Origin: Marinitoga piezophila KA3
GTDB lineage: Bacteria; Thermotogota; Thermotogae; Petrotogales; Petrotogaceae
Length of the DNA stretch: 64,000 nucleotides
Direction: 5' to 3'
Assembly: GCF_000255135.1 (NCBI RefSeq)
Contig: NC_016751.1
Location: 620,001 to 684,000 of the forward strand
Positions 1 through 8,316 of this stretch are shown here, in pieces; the stretch's first letter is position 1, and each line of letters begins with the position of its first letter. The translations under genes and the position numbers were made by a program. Below the pieces are notes generated by a model. That model had not been told where the DNA came from. It saw only the letters and a list, made by a program, of their open reading frames with translations, and ran no database searches.

Positions 1-1
1 T

Positions 2-1729
2 GCATTATTTGTTGTATATACATTAAAGGATTCAGCAGGTGAAGTACTTAATGTATTTACATACGGGAATTATTCACTTGATCTTGTAACTTCATCATAT
101 GCATGGTTCTTCTCAATTGTAATGGTTATTGTATATGCAATGGTTTCATTCTTTAATCCATACTGGATGGAAAAGGTAATACATCCAGCAGCATATAATC
201 TTTTCTATGTATTATCTTTAGGTGGAACTATAGGTGTATTTTATTCAAAAGACTTTTTAACTTTATTCATCTTCTGGGAATTAGTAGTTTGGTCATCAAT
301 GTTTATTATTCCTTTAGGTAAATCCAGAAGAGCTTCAGTTGTATATTATGGAATTAGTACAATAGGTTCATTCTCAATGTTATATGCAATATTATTATTA
401 AATTCAAAATACGGAACATTTGATATCTCAACAACAGTATCAAAAATGGCTGAAGATCCAAACTTTGCAGTTTTATTCTTCTTCTTAATTGTAATGGCTG
501 GTTTAACAAAATTGGGTATTTTCCCATTCCATACATGGTTACCAATTGCACACGGTAATGCTCCACATACATTCTCACCTGTATTGTCAGGTGGTCTTGT
601 AAAAATGGGTGGTTTTGTTGCATTTTTAATGACAGCTGTATTCCCAACATTTAAAGTATTCTCAAATCATTTCCAGATTATGGGTCACCCATTTGAAAAT
701 TATATTTTAATGTTACTCGGTGGAATTAGTATAATAATTGGAACATTAATGGCTATAAAACAGGACGATGCAAAGAGATTAATTGCTTACTCAACAGTAA
801 GTAATAGTGGTTATATATTAATAGGTCTTGCATTAACAGATCAAACAGCATTTGCTGGAGGTATGATGCACGTATTTAATCATGCTATGGCTTCAGCAGC
901 AATGTTCCTTGCTTTTGCAGCAGTAGCTTACAGAACAGGAACAACAAAGATCTCAGAACTTGGTGGATTAATCAAAAAAATGCCTGTAACATTTGCTGCA
1001 TATCTTATTGCAATTATTTCATTAGCAGGTATACCACCTATGAGTGGATTTGCATCAAAGTGGTTAATCTTCCAGGGATTAATTAGAAAAGGAAACATGT
1101 TCATTGCATTTGCAGCATTCTTTGGAAGTGTTGGATCATTTATGTATGTATTCAGACCATTAGCAGGCGCATTTTTAGGACAATTATCTCCAAAACATGA
1201 AGATGTAAAAGAAGTTCCTTTCTTAATGCAAATACCAATGTTGATCATTTCCGGTTTAACATTGTTATATGGTGTATATCCAGGATTAATGCTAAGATAT
1301 ATAGCTAAAATTCAGGAAGTTGTAGGAATTAAACCTATTGTAATTGATGGTTTTAAAGTTATGACTCCAAATGGTATGTGGGATTCATGGATAGTTACAT
1401 TGGTATTTGGTGCAGGATTTATTGTAGCTACAATACTTTATTTTGTATTGCCAAAATCAAAGTCCGTAGGATTAATGGATACTTATACATCAGCAGAATT
1501 TATTCATGATCCAGATTTATATCACTATTCAGCAAATTACTATGCCCCATTTGAAAGATTATATGCAAATCATCCTTCTGTTGAAAAGTTCTATGATGCA
1601 ATTGCATTAAGGGTAAAAGAACTTGGACAGTTGGTAAGAACATGGTTCTTCAATGAAAATCCAGCATTTACTGTTTTCTGGATTTCAATTGTAATAACTG
1701 CAATATTTATGTGGGGTGATAAAATATGA
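2..1729 (+). CDS. mbxH': Mbx/Mrp-type proton/sodium-translocating antiporter subunit (NuoL/M-like), 5' partial
   Basis: The reading frame is open from base 2, so the gene starts before the window; 575 residues are visible. It is a polytopic membrane protein of the NuoL/NuoM/Mrp antiporter family. The conserved block FPFHTWLPIAHGNAP followed by SPVLSGGLVKMGG is the family's functional core, and a second conserved block around HVFNHAMASAAMF follows. In Mbh/Mbx/complex I-type enzymes this subunit couples electron transfer from ferredoxin to ion pumping. Its stop overlaps the start of the next gene by 4 bases (ATGA), so it is part of the operon. The order H', M, J, K, L, N is that known for Mbx (also called MBS). 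The membrane role is secure. Choice of H' rather than H rests on gene order only. Confidence 0.88.
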   Translation, partial: ALFVVYTLKDSAGEVLNVFTYGNYSLDLVTSSYAWFFSIVMVIVYAMVSFFNPYWMEKVIHPAAYNLFYVLSLGGTIGVFYSKDFLTLFIFWELVVWSSMFIIPLGKSRRASVVYYGISTIGSFSMLYAILLLNSKYGTFDISTTVSKMAEDPNFAVLFFFLIVMAGLTKLGIFPFHTWLPIAHGNAPHTFSPVLSGGLVKMGGFVAFLMTAVFPTFKVFSNHFQIMGHPFENYILMLLGGISIIIGTLMAIKQDDAKRLIAYSTVSNSGYILIGLALTDQTAFAGGMMHVFNHAMASAAMFLAFAAVAYRTGTTKISELGGLIKKMPVTFAAYLIAIISLAGIPPMSGFASKWLIFQGLIRKGNMFIAFAAFFGSVGSFMYVFRPLAGAFLGQLSPKHEDVKEVPFLMQIPMLIISGLTLLYGVYPGLMLRYIAKIQEVVGIKPIVIDGFKVMTPNGMWDSWIVTLVFGAGFIVATILYFVLPKSKSVGLMDTYTSAEFIHDPDLYHYSANYYAPFERLYANHPSVEKFYDAIALRVKELGQLVRTWFFNENPAFTVFWISIVITAIFMWGDKI

Positions 1730-2637
1730 CAACATTCTTTATGGCCACAGGGTTAGTATTATTAGCCTTCTTCTGGCAGGTAACCCTTTCAGGTATTCAA
1801 AGAAAAGTAGTTGCTAAAATACACATGAGAGTTGGTTCTCCATGGTACCAGAACTTTATTGATTTATTCAAAGCTTTCAGTAAAAGTTCAATTTCACACG
1901 GTTTTATATATGATTTCGGTGTTTTAATGGCTTTGGGAGGAACAATAGCAACTTTAATTTTCGTTCCAGCGGGAAATATCGTTGTATTTAAAAATCTCGA
2001 TAATTTCTTTGTTATTGTATATCTTTTAGCAGTTGGTTCATTGGGTATGGCTATGAGTGCTGTTGGTTCTGGAAACCCATGGGCTTCAATAGGTGTTATG
2101 AGAGCTTTAACTCAGATGCTCGGTTATGAATTACCATATATAATGACAGTATTTGGAATTATTTTTGCAAATAAAACTGCATCTATTTCTGCTATTGCAG
2201 CAGCACAACAAGGTATGGGCATTTTAGGTTGGAATTTATTTAGAATGCCTTTAGGAACAATAGTTGGATTTATATCATTAATGGGTATGCTTGGTAAAAA
2301 ACCATATGATACACCTGTTGCACCTGCAGAAATTGCTTCAGGTCCATTGGTAGAATATGGCGGAAAACATCTTGGTATGCTTATGCTTCAACACGACTTT
2401 GCAACATTTGTTGAAGTTGGATTATTTGTAAATTTATTCCTTGGTGGTGGAACAATTGTAGAATTTTTAATCAAATATTTTGTAGTATATATTTTTGCAA
2501 CAATGATTTCTTCAGTAGTAGCAAGGTTTAAAATTGATCAATTAGTTGCATTTTACTATAAAGTACCTCTTGCATTAGCCTTTATTCAAACAGCAATTAT
2601 AATCTTCACCGGTTTGGGGGTGAGCATATGGCTTTAA
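1726..2637 (+). CDS. mbxM: Mbx membrane anchor subunit M (NuoH-like)
   Basis: A 303-residue polytopic membrane protein of the NuoH/HycD family. The N-terminal GIQRKVVAKIHMRVGSP matches the family signature around the cytoplasmic loop that contacts the NuoB- and NuoD-like subunits, and VAPAEIASGPLVEYGG is the conserved acidic loop. In complex I relatives this subunit links the peripheral arm to the ion-pumping arm. Its start overlaps the previous stop by 4 bases. Its last 10 bases overlap the next gene, whose GGGGTGA ribosome site lies inside this coding region, so translation is probably coupled. Confidence 0.92.
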   Translation: MTTFFMATGLVLLAFFWQVTLSGIQRKVVAKIHMRVGSPWYQNFIDLFKAFSKSSISHGFIYDFGVLMALGGTIATLIFVPAGNIVVFKNLDNFFVIVYLLAVGSLGMAMSAVGSGNPWASIGVMRALTQMLGYELPYIMTVFGIIFANKTASISAIAAAQQGMGILGWNLFRMPLGTIVGFISLMGMLGKKPYDTPVAPAEIASGPLVEYGGKHLGMLMLQHDFATFVEVGLFVNLFLGGGTIVEFLIKYFVVYIFATMISSVVARFKIDQLVAFYYKVPLALAFIQTAIIIFTGLGVSIWL

Positions 2638-3221
2638 ATGAAAATGAAAAGATAAATGAAATAGACGTTAATGAAATGGATTGTACTGATACATTAACTT
2701 TCTGGGAAAAATTTGGAAATATATTCAGAAGCAAATCAATCTGGATGCTTCACTACTGTACAGGTTGTGGAGCTATGGAATTGCCTCCAACTATGACTTC
2801 AAGATTCGATATGGAAAGAATTGGTATGGCACCAATGGCAACACCAAGACAGGCAGATGTATTATTAATTACAGGATATCTAAGTGTAAAAACATTAAGA
2901 AGAATTATATATACATATGAACAGATGCAGAATCCAAAATATGTAGTAGGTTTTGGTTCATGTACATTAAATGGTGGAGTATATTACGATTCATATGCAG
3001 TTATTTCAAGGCTTGATTACTATATACCTGTAGATTTATATATTGCAGGTTGTATGCCAAGACCAGAAGCTGTAATGAGTGGATTTAAAAAACTAATGGA
3101 TTTAATTAAAAAGGGTGAAGCTGTAGGATGGAAAAGATATCAAAAATATTATGATTGGTATAAAAAGAATCAGATTCGCGCCCTTGGGGAGGTGTATGTA
3201 AAAGATGAATTCCATGAATAA
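2628..3221 (+). CDS. mbxJ: Mbx iron-sulfur subunit J (NuoB-like)
   Basis: A 197-residue protein of the NuoB / [NiFe]-hydrogenase small-subunit family that carries the proximal [4Fe-4S] cluster. The four expected cysteines are all visible: C44 and C47 in YCTGCGAME, C112 in GSC and C142 in GCMPRPE. It should receive electrons from the N subunit and pass them to the L-subunit site. The ATG has GGGGTGA five bases upstream. It overlaps the NuoH-like gene by 10 bases and the NuoC-like gene by 17 bases. Confidence 0.93.
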   Translation: MALNENEKINEIDVNEMDCTDTLTFWEKFGNIFRSKSIWMLHYCTGCGAMELPPTMTSRFDMERIGMAPMATPRQADVLLITGYLSVKTLRRIIYTYEQMQNPKYVVGFGSCTLNGGVYYDSYAVISRLDYYIPVDLYIAGCMPRPEAVMSGFKKLMDLIKKGEAVGWKRYQKYYDWYKKNQIRALGEVYVKDEFHE

Positions 3222-3720
3222 TATAATTGAAGATATAAAAGCAAAATTTAATCCAGAATTTCATGAAATACCAAAGAAAAATCAAATATCCTTTGATTTT
3301 AAAAGCGATCAAATCCATGCAGTATTATCTTACTTAAAATCAAAAGGCTGGAAGCAATTAACAATGCTTACATGTGTAGACTGGATAAAAGAAAATAAAT
3401 TCCAGTTAGTATACCTTCTTTTCAACTGGGATGAAGGTATTACAATTCAGGTTAGAACAAAAATAGATAGGGATAAACCTAATTTCAGAACTATAATAGA
3501 CATCTTCCCTGGAGCAGAATATTACGAAAGAGACGTTCATGAATTCTTTGGTGTAACCTTTGAAGGTAATGAAAATGCAAATAAAGAACTATTCCTCGAA
3601 TTATGGGATGATATACCACCTATGAGAAAAGATTTTGATCCACTTGCATATTCAAAGAAAAAATTCGATGTAAGAGATTATAAAGTTGATTTTATTCCGA
3701 AAGAAGGTGAAGCAGAATGA
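3205..3720 (+). CDS. mbxK: Mbx subunit K (NuoC-like, 30 kDa family)
   Basis: A 171-residue soluble protein. Residues around 110-150 hold the NuoC signature (FPGAEYYERDVHEFFGVTF, then PPMRKDFDP). It has a structural role in the peripheral arm beside the NuoD-like subunit and carries no cofactor. The first ATG of the frame was chosen. Its Shine-Dalgarno (GGGGAGGTG) is 10 bases away, longer than the usual five, and a second ATG lies three codons downstream, so the start is uncertain by a few residues. It ends in an ATGA overlap with the NuoD-like gene. Confidence 0.91.
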   Translation: MNSMNNIIEDIKAKFNPEFHEIPKKNQISFDFKSDQIHAVLSYLKSKGWKQLTMLTCVDWIKENKFQLVYLLFNWDEGITIQVRTKIDRDKPNFRTIIDIFPGAEYYERDVHEFFGVTFEGNENANKELFLELWDDIPPMRKDFDPLAYSKKKFDVRDYKVDFIPKEGEAE

Positions 3721-4829
3721 AAAGACAGGTAAAGTTATTCTTAGGTCCTAACCATCCAGGTATGCATGGTAACTTCAGTGTTCATCTATACGTAGATGGT
3801 GATATAGTTGAAAAAGCAAGACCATTACCTGGTATGCTTCATCGTGGATTTGAAAAATTAATGGAAAGAAGACTATGGATGAATAATCTTGCTTTAATAC
3901 CAAGAATCTGTGTTCCTGAACCAGATATTAATGAAATGGTATATGCTCAGGGTGTTGAAACTCTTGCAAATATAGAAATACCTGAAAGAGCACACTGGAT
4001 CAGAATGATAATTCTCGAATTAGCAAGAATTGCAAATCACTTAATGGCTTTAGGTGGAATTGGTGGTCCTACAGGATTGTATACAGGTCCTAACTGGGCT
4101 ACATCAGATAGGGATTTAATACTTGATATGTTTGAAGAAATTACAGGTGCAAGGGTATACCATATGTATATTGTACCTGGCGGAGTTAGAAAAGATCTTC
4201 CAAAAGGGCTTGAAATGAAATTAGAAAAATACTTAGATTATTTAGAAAAGAGATTGCCAGAATATGAAGATTTAATTCTTAAAAACCCAATGGTTCAGGC
4301 AAGAACAAAAGACAATATAATCCTTCCAGAAGAAGTATGTTGGGAACTTGGTGTAACTGGTATTGGATTAAGGTCTTCATCAGGAAAACCATATGATATA
4401 AGAAAAGTTGATCCATATGCAAGATATGATGAAGTTGAATTTGACGTTCCAACAGCAACATATTCTGATGCATATACAAGGTTAACAATAAAATACAAAG
4501 AAATACAGCAGAGTATAAGAATATTAAGACAGGTATTGGATAAAATGCCAAAAGAAGGTCCTGTAAGAGTTAGTTTCTCAAGAGGTAGCGCACTAAGATG
4601 GAGAGTCCCAAAAGGACAGGTATTCAGCCATATTGAATGTGCTCGTGGAGAATATGGTTATTATATAGTATCAGATGGTTCAAATAAACCATACAGAATT
4701 GCGGTTAGAGGAGCATCATATCCACAGGGATTGCTTGGAATTGAAAAATATTTACCAGGAACAAGAATTGATGACGTTGCAATATGGTTAGATACTATGG
4801 GCGTATGTGCTCCAGAAATCGATAGGTAG
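3717..4829 (+). CDS. mbxL: Mbx catalytic-type large subunit L (NuoD-like, lacks hydrogenase ligands)
   Basis: A 370-residue protein of the NuoD / [NiFe]-hydrogenase large-subunit family (GPNHPGMHG near the N-terminus, HRGFEKLMERR following). In hydrogenases the nickel-iron site is held by two CxxC motifs. Here both appear as CxxE: C65-V-P-E68 after RI, and C364-A-P-E367 before IDR at the extreme C-terminus. The protein therefore cannot hold a normal [NiFe] centre, which places it with Mbx/MBS (sulfur or polysulfide reduction in archaeal relatives) rather than Mbh hydrogenase. There is no C-terminal extension of the kind removed in hydrogenase maturation. The actual acceptor cannot be read from sequence. 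Confidence 0.9.
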   Translation: MKRQVKLFLGPNHPGMHGNFSVHLYVDGDIVEKARPLPGMLHRGFEKLMERRLWMNNLALIPRICVPEPDINEMVYAQGVETLANIEIPERAHWIRMIILELARIANHLMALGGIGGPTGLYTGPNWATSDRDLILDMFEEITGARVYHMYIVPGGVRKDLPKGLEMKLEKYLDYLEKRLPEYEDLILKNPMVQARTKDNIILPEEVCWELGVTGIGLRSSSGKPYDIRKVDPYARYDEVEFDVPTATYSDAYTRLTIKYKEIQQSIRILRQVLDKMPKEGPVRVSFSRGSALRWRVPKGQVFSHIECARGEYGYYIVSDGSNKPYRIAVRGASYPQGLLGIEKYLPGTRIDDVAIWLDTMGVCAPEIDR

Positions 4830-4842
4830 GTGAGGTGAGAAA

Positions 4843-6696
4843 ATGTCTGAAATAAATAAAAGTTTCTTTTCACCAGCAAAGGCTTGGAAATATTTAACAA
4901 AGAAACCTGTTTCAATTCCATTAGAAAATATTATTGATAATCCAAGAGAAGCTGCAGATAATTATAGAGGATTTCATACTAATGATTGGCAGACATGTAT
5001 AGGTTGTGGTACATGTTCAAAGATCTGTCCAGCTGAAGCAATAAAAATGATAAGAATTCCTGAATTACCAGATGAGGAAGGTTCAAAACCAGAAAGACCT
5101 GCTTTTGATTATGGTAGATGTACTTTCTGTGGGTTATGTGTTGATATCTGTACCACAGGTTCTTTAAACATGTCAAAAGAATATGTACATCTTTCTCAGG
5201 ATCCAAACTCATTCTTCTTCTTACCAAAAGAAGATGGTATACATCATATTAAATTCGACAAAGCATATCAGAGAACCGAAGAATCAGAATTACTTGATCT
5301 CGAAAGAGTTCCAATGGAAATACTTGATGCAGATACAAGAAAGAAATCTTTCTTAGAAGTTGTAAAAGGATTCTCAAAACAACAGGCAATAGAAGAAGCT
5401 GCAAGATGTGTGGATTGTGGTATATGTACAAAAACATGTCCTGCACATATGGATATTCCAGATTACATAAGAACAGTATATGATGACAATGTAGAAGAAG
5501 GTATGAGATGGTTATATAAAACAAACCCATTACCTTTAGTTTGTGGTAAAATGTGTACTCATAGATGTGAAACTGCATGTACTATTGGTCATAGAGGTGA
5601 AGCAGTTTCAATAAGATGGTTAAAGAGATATATTGTAGATCAGATTCCTGCAGAAGAATATGATAGAGTATTACAGCACAAACAGCAGATAATCAAGAAA
5701 GTTGACAAAAAAATCGCTGTTGTTGGTGGAGGTCCTGCAGGTTTATCAGCAGCTTATTATCTTGTACTTATGGGATATGAAGTTACAGTATTTGAAGCAG
5801 AAAAGAGACCTGGTGGTGTTTTAAATTACGGTGCACCTACCTACAGATTGCCTCTTGAATCATTTGAAAAAGACTGGAAATACATTGAATCACTTGGTGT
5901 AGAATTTAGATTAAATACAAAAGTTGGCGTAGATGTAACTCTTGAAGAATTAAAGGATAACTATGATGCTGTATTCCTTTCATCAGGTTTTGTTCTTGGA
6001 AGATCAACAGGAGTACCTGGAACAGATCATCCAATGGTAAAACAGGCAATGGTAATATTGAAAGATATGAAATACTATCTCACTGGCGATGGACCAAAAC
6101 CATATATTCCAAAGAAACTGGTGGTAATTGGTGGAGGTAACGTTGCAATGGACGTTGCCAGAACAATGGTAAGATTACAGAACATAGAATATGGAAAATC
6201 AGAAGTGCATGTTGTAAGTTTGGAAAGAACTTTAGATGAAATGCCAGCTGATTGGGATGAAAAACATGAAGGTGGAGAAGAAGGCGTAATCTTCCATCCA
6301 GGTTGGGGTCCAATTGAAATAGTAACAGACGGAGACAAAATTAAAAAGGCAAGATTTAAGAAAGTATTATCTATCTTTGATGAAAATAGAAGATTCAATC
6401 CAAAATATGATGAATCACAGATTCTTGAATTAGAAGCTGACATGGTAGTTGAATCAATAGGTCAAATGCCTGATTATTCATACTTACCAGAAGAAATCAA
6501 AGAAAAAATTGAAATAGTAAGAGGAAGAATTAAAACAGATGAATATAACCAGGTTGTAGGTGTTCCATGGTTATTCGCAGGTGGAGACATTGTTCATGGT
6601 CCTGATATTATCCACGGTATAGCAGATGGTCATAAAGCTGCTCAGGGAATAGATTTCTATTTAACTGGTTATAACAAAGACAAAAAAGAACAATAA
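4843..6696 (+). CDS. mbxN: Mbx ferredoxin-type subunit N fused to a GltD-like NAD(P)/FAD oxidoreductase
   Basis: A 617-residue fusion. Residues about 40-110 form a NuoI-type double cluster ferredoxin (C52, C55, C58, C62 and C93, C96, C99, C103). Residues 189-246 carry the two-cluster N-terminal domain of glutamate synthase small subunit (C189, C192, C195, C199; C234, C238, C242, C246). An FAD dinucleotide fold follows (GGGPAG at 295-300), then an NAD(P) fold (GGGNVAMD near 430), and a C-terminal flavin motif with GGD. The predicted cofactors are four [4Fe-4S] clusters, FAD and pyridine nucleotide binding. The fusion suggests that Mbx exchanges electrons with NAD(P)H as well as ferredoxin. It starts at ATG after AGGTGAGGTGA and is the last gene of the operon, followed by a strong terminator. 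Confidence 0.9.
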   Translation: MSEINKSFFSPAKAWKYLTKKPVSIPLENIIDNPREAADNYRGFHTNDWQTCIGCGTCSKICPAEAIKMIRIPELPDEEGSKPERPAFDYGRCTFCGLCVDICTTGSLNMSKEYVHLSQDPNSFFFLPKEDGIHHIKFDKAYQRTEESELLDLERVPMEILDADTRKKSFLEVVKGFSKQQAIEEAARCVDCGICTKTCPAHMDIPDYIRTVYDDNVEEGMRWLYKTNPLPLVCGKMCTHRCETACTIGHRGEAVSIRWLKRYIVDQIPAEEYDRVLQHKQQIIKKVDKKIAVVGGGPAGLSAAYYLVLMGYEVTVFEAEKRPGGVLNYGAPTYRLPLESFEKDWKYIESLGVEFRLNTKVGVDVTLEELKDNYDAVFLSSGFVLGRSTGVPGTDHPMVKQAMVILKDMKYYLTGDGPKPYIPKKLVVIGGGNVAMDVARTMVRLQNIEYGKSEVHVVSLERTLDEMPADWDEKHEGGEEGVIFHPGWGPIEIVTDGDKIKKARFKKVLSIFDENRRFNPKYDESQILELEADMVVESIGQMPDYSYLPEEIKEKIEIVRGRIKTDEYNQVVGVPWLFAGGDIVHGPDIIHGIADGHKAAQGIDFYLTGYNKDKKEQ

Positions 6697-6710
6697 AAAC
6701 ATTTGTTTAA

Positions 6711-6743
6711 AAACCCGGGAATTAAATTTCCCGGGTTTTTTTT
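6711..6743 (+). terminator. Rho-independent terminator of the mbx operon
   Basis: An 11-base-pair perfect stem (6711-6721 with 6728-6738, core ACCCGGGA), a 6-base loop and a run of T follow the fusion gene's stop. Confidence 0.93.
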
Positions 6744-6756
6744 AGTCTTTATTATG

Positions 6757-6765
6757 TGGTAAAAT
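6757..6765 (+). promoter_or_regulatory. Extended -10 promoter candidate for nnr-rpoN-thiN
   Basis: TGGTAAAAT (TG at 6757-6758, -10 at 6760-6765) lies 45 bases before the nnr start and just after the mbx terminator. No good -35 is seen. The form matches other promoters in this window. Confidence 0.5.
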
Positions 6766-6810
6766 TAAATTGAGACCTAAATTATACCATCCAAAAAGGG
6801 GGCTTTCTCT

Positions 6811-8316
6811 ATGCATGTTTTAACCTCAACTGAAATGAAAGAAATTGATAAAAAAACTTCAACAGATTTTGGAATCACAGAAGAAGTATTAATGGAACAG
6901 GCTGCCATGGCCATTGTTGGTGAAATTCAAAAAGACTTTAATAAAAATTCCCATTTATTATTTATGGTTGGAACTGGAAATAACGGTGGAGATGCTTTAG
7001 CTGCAGCAAGGATTCTACACAATGAAGGATATGAAAACATAGAGGTATGTATTATAGGTGATGAAAATAAAGGTAGTAGATTATTTAAAAAGCAATTAAA
7101 CACTTTAAAACAATTTGGATTCTTAGACTTTTTTGAATTTAATGTTGATTTCAAAAATCATGTTAGCACTGCAGATTGTATAATTGACGGTTTAATTGGT
7201 ATTGGTTTAAATGGAAATACAAATGATTTAATTAAAGGCGTTATTGATATAATAAACACATTTAAACGTGGAAAGGTATTATCTGTGGATATTCCTTCCG
7301 GGATTAATGCAAATACTGGAGAAATAATGGGAAACGCTATTTTAGCCGATAAAACTATTACTTTTGGCAGTGTTAAATTGGGACATATATTCTTCCCAGG
7401 CAGAGAATATTCCGGAACTATAAAAGTAGCTCCGCTTTCTTTTCCAAAAAGTTTATTCAATATTTCCCATAGGGAATTAGTAACACCAGAAATGGTAAAA
7501 AAATTACTTCCCAAAAGACCTAAATTTTCTCAAAAATATGACTATGGAAATGTATTAATTTTAGCCGGTTCTTCTGAATTTCCTGGTGCATCTATTTTAT
7601 CTGCAATTGGAGCTCAAAAAGTTGGAGCTGGACTTGTTAAATTAATTACTCCTACACCATTATCTTCATATGTATTAAATCATGAACCGGGAATTATATA
7701 TAAATCATTAATGAAAGACAAATTCTCTTTAAAAGATTTTGACTTAATCTCTAAAGAACTCAAAAAAGCTTCTGTTATTGTTATAGGTCCTGGTCTTGGA
7801 CGCTCTGATGAAACCATGCAATTTGTAAGAAATGTAGTTGAATATTCAAGAGTACCTATTGTCGTTGATGCTGATGCATTATATGCAGTTGATTCATTAA
7901 GTTTAAGAAAAAATATAGTATTAACTCCTCATGTTGGTGAAATGAAAAGAATTGTAAGAACAGATGAAATTAATATAAGACAGAATTACGAATACACAGA
8001 AAAGTTTGCAAAACATAAAAGAGCCACTATAGTATTTAAAGATGCTACAACAATTATTACTAACGGCGAACGAACATATTTCAACATTACAGGTAATACA
8101 GCTTTAGCAAAAGGCGGAAGTGGTGATCTCTTAACGGGTATTATTGCAGGTTTGGTTTCTCAAGGACTTGATGTAATGGAGGCAAGTATTGTTGCTTCTT
8201 ATCTTTCTGGAAGAACAGCAGAAATTATAAGCGATGAGATTACTGAATATTATGCAACACCTCTTGATATTGCAAAAAATCTATATAAAGCTATATCGGA
8301 GGTACTGAATGTATAA
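6811..8316 (+). CDS. nnr: Bifunctional NAD(P)H-hydrate epimerase / ADP-dependent dehydratase
   Basis: A 501-residue two-domain repair enzyme. Residues 1-210 form a YjeF_N epimerase domain (GTGNNGGDALAAARIL nucleotide-binding motif). Residues 230-501 form a ribokinase-like dehydratase domain (GPGLGRSDE, VVDADAL, LTPHVGEMKR, and catalytic-loop GGSGDLLTGIIAG). Together they convert damaged NADHX and NADPHX back to active cofactors in the cytoplasm. Size and domain order are those of the usual bacterial fusion. The start ATG has AGGGGG upstream. The stop overlaps the rpoN start by 8 bases, which implies co-transcription. Confidence 0.95.
   Translation: MHVLTSTEMKEIDKKTSTDFGITEEVLMEQAAMAIVGEIQKDFNKNSHLLFMVGTGNNGGDALAAARILHNEGYENIEVCIIGDENKGSRLFKKQLNTLKQFGFLDFFEFNVDFKNHVSTADCIIDGLIGIGLNGNTNDLIKGVIDIINTFKRGKVLSVDIPSGINANTGEIMGNAILADKTITFGSVKLGHIFFPGREYSGTIKVAPLSFPKSLFNISHRELVTPEMVKKLLPKRPKFSQKYDYGNVLILAGSSEFPGASILSAIGAQKVGAGLVKLITPTPLSSYVLNHEPGIIYKSLMKDKFSLKDFDLISKELKKASVIVIGPGLGRSDETMQFVRNVVEYSRVPIVVDADALYAVDSLSLRKNIVLTPHVGEMKRIVRTDEINIRQNYEYTEKFAKHKRATIVFKDATTIITNGERTYFNITGNTALAKGGSGDLLTGIIAGLVSQGLDVMEASIVASYLSGRTAEIISDEITEYYATPLDIAKNLYKAISEVLNV

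Noticed and set aside
3717-4829. Energy-converting [NiFe] hydrogenase (Mbh) large subunit
   Set aside because: Both CxxC nickel-ligand motifs are CxxE and there is no C-terminal maturation extension; Mbx/MBS type fits better.
6075-6443. 122-codon minus-strand frame opposite the GltD-like domain
   Set aside because: Mirror frame of conserved FAD/NAD motifs; no independent evidence.
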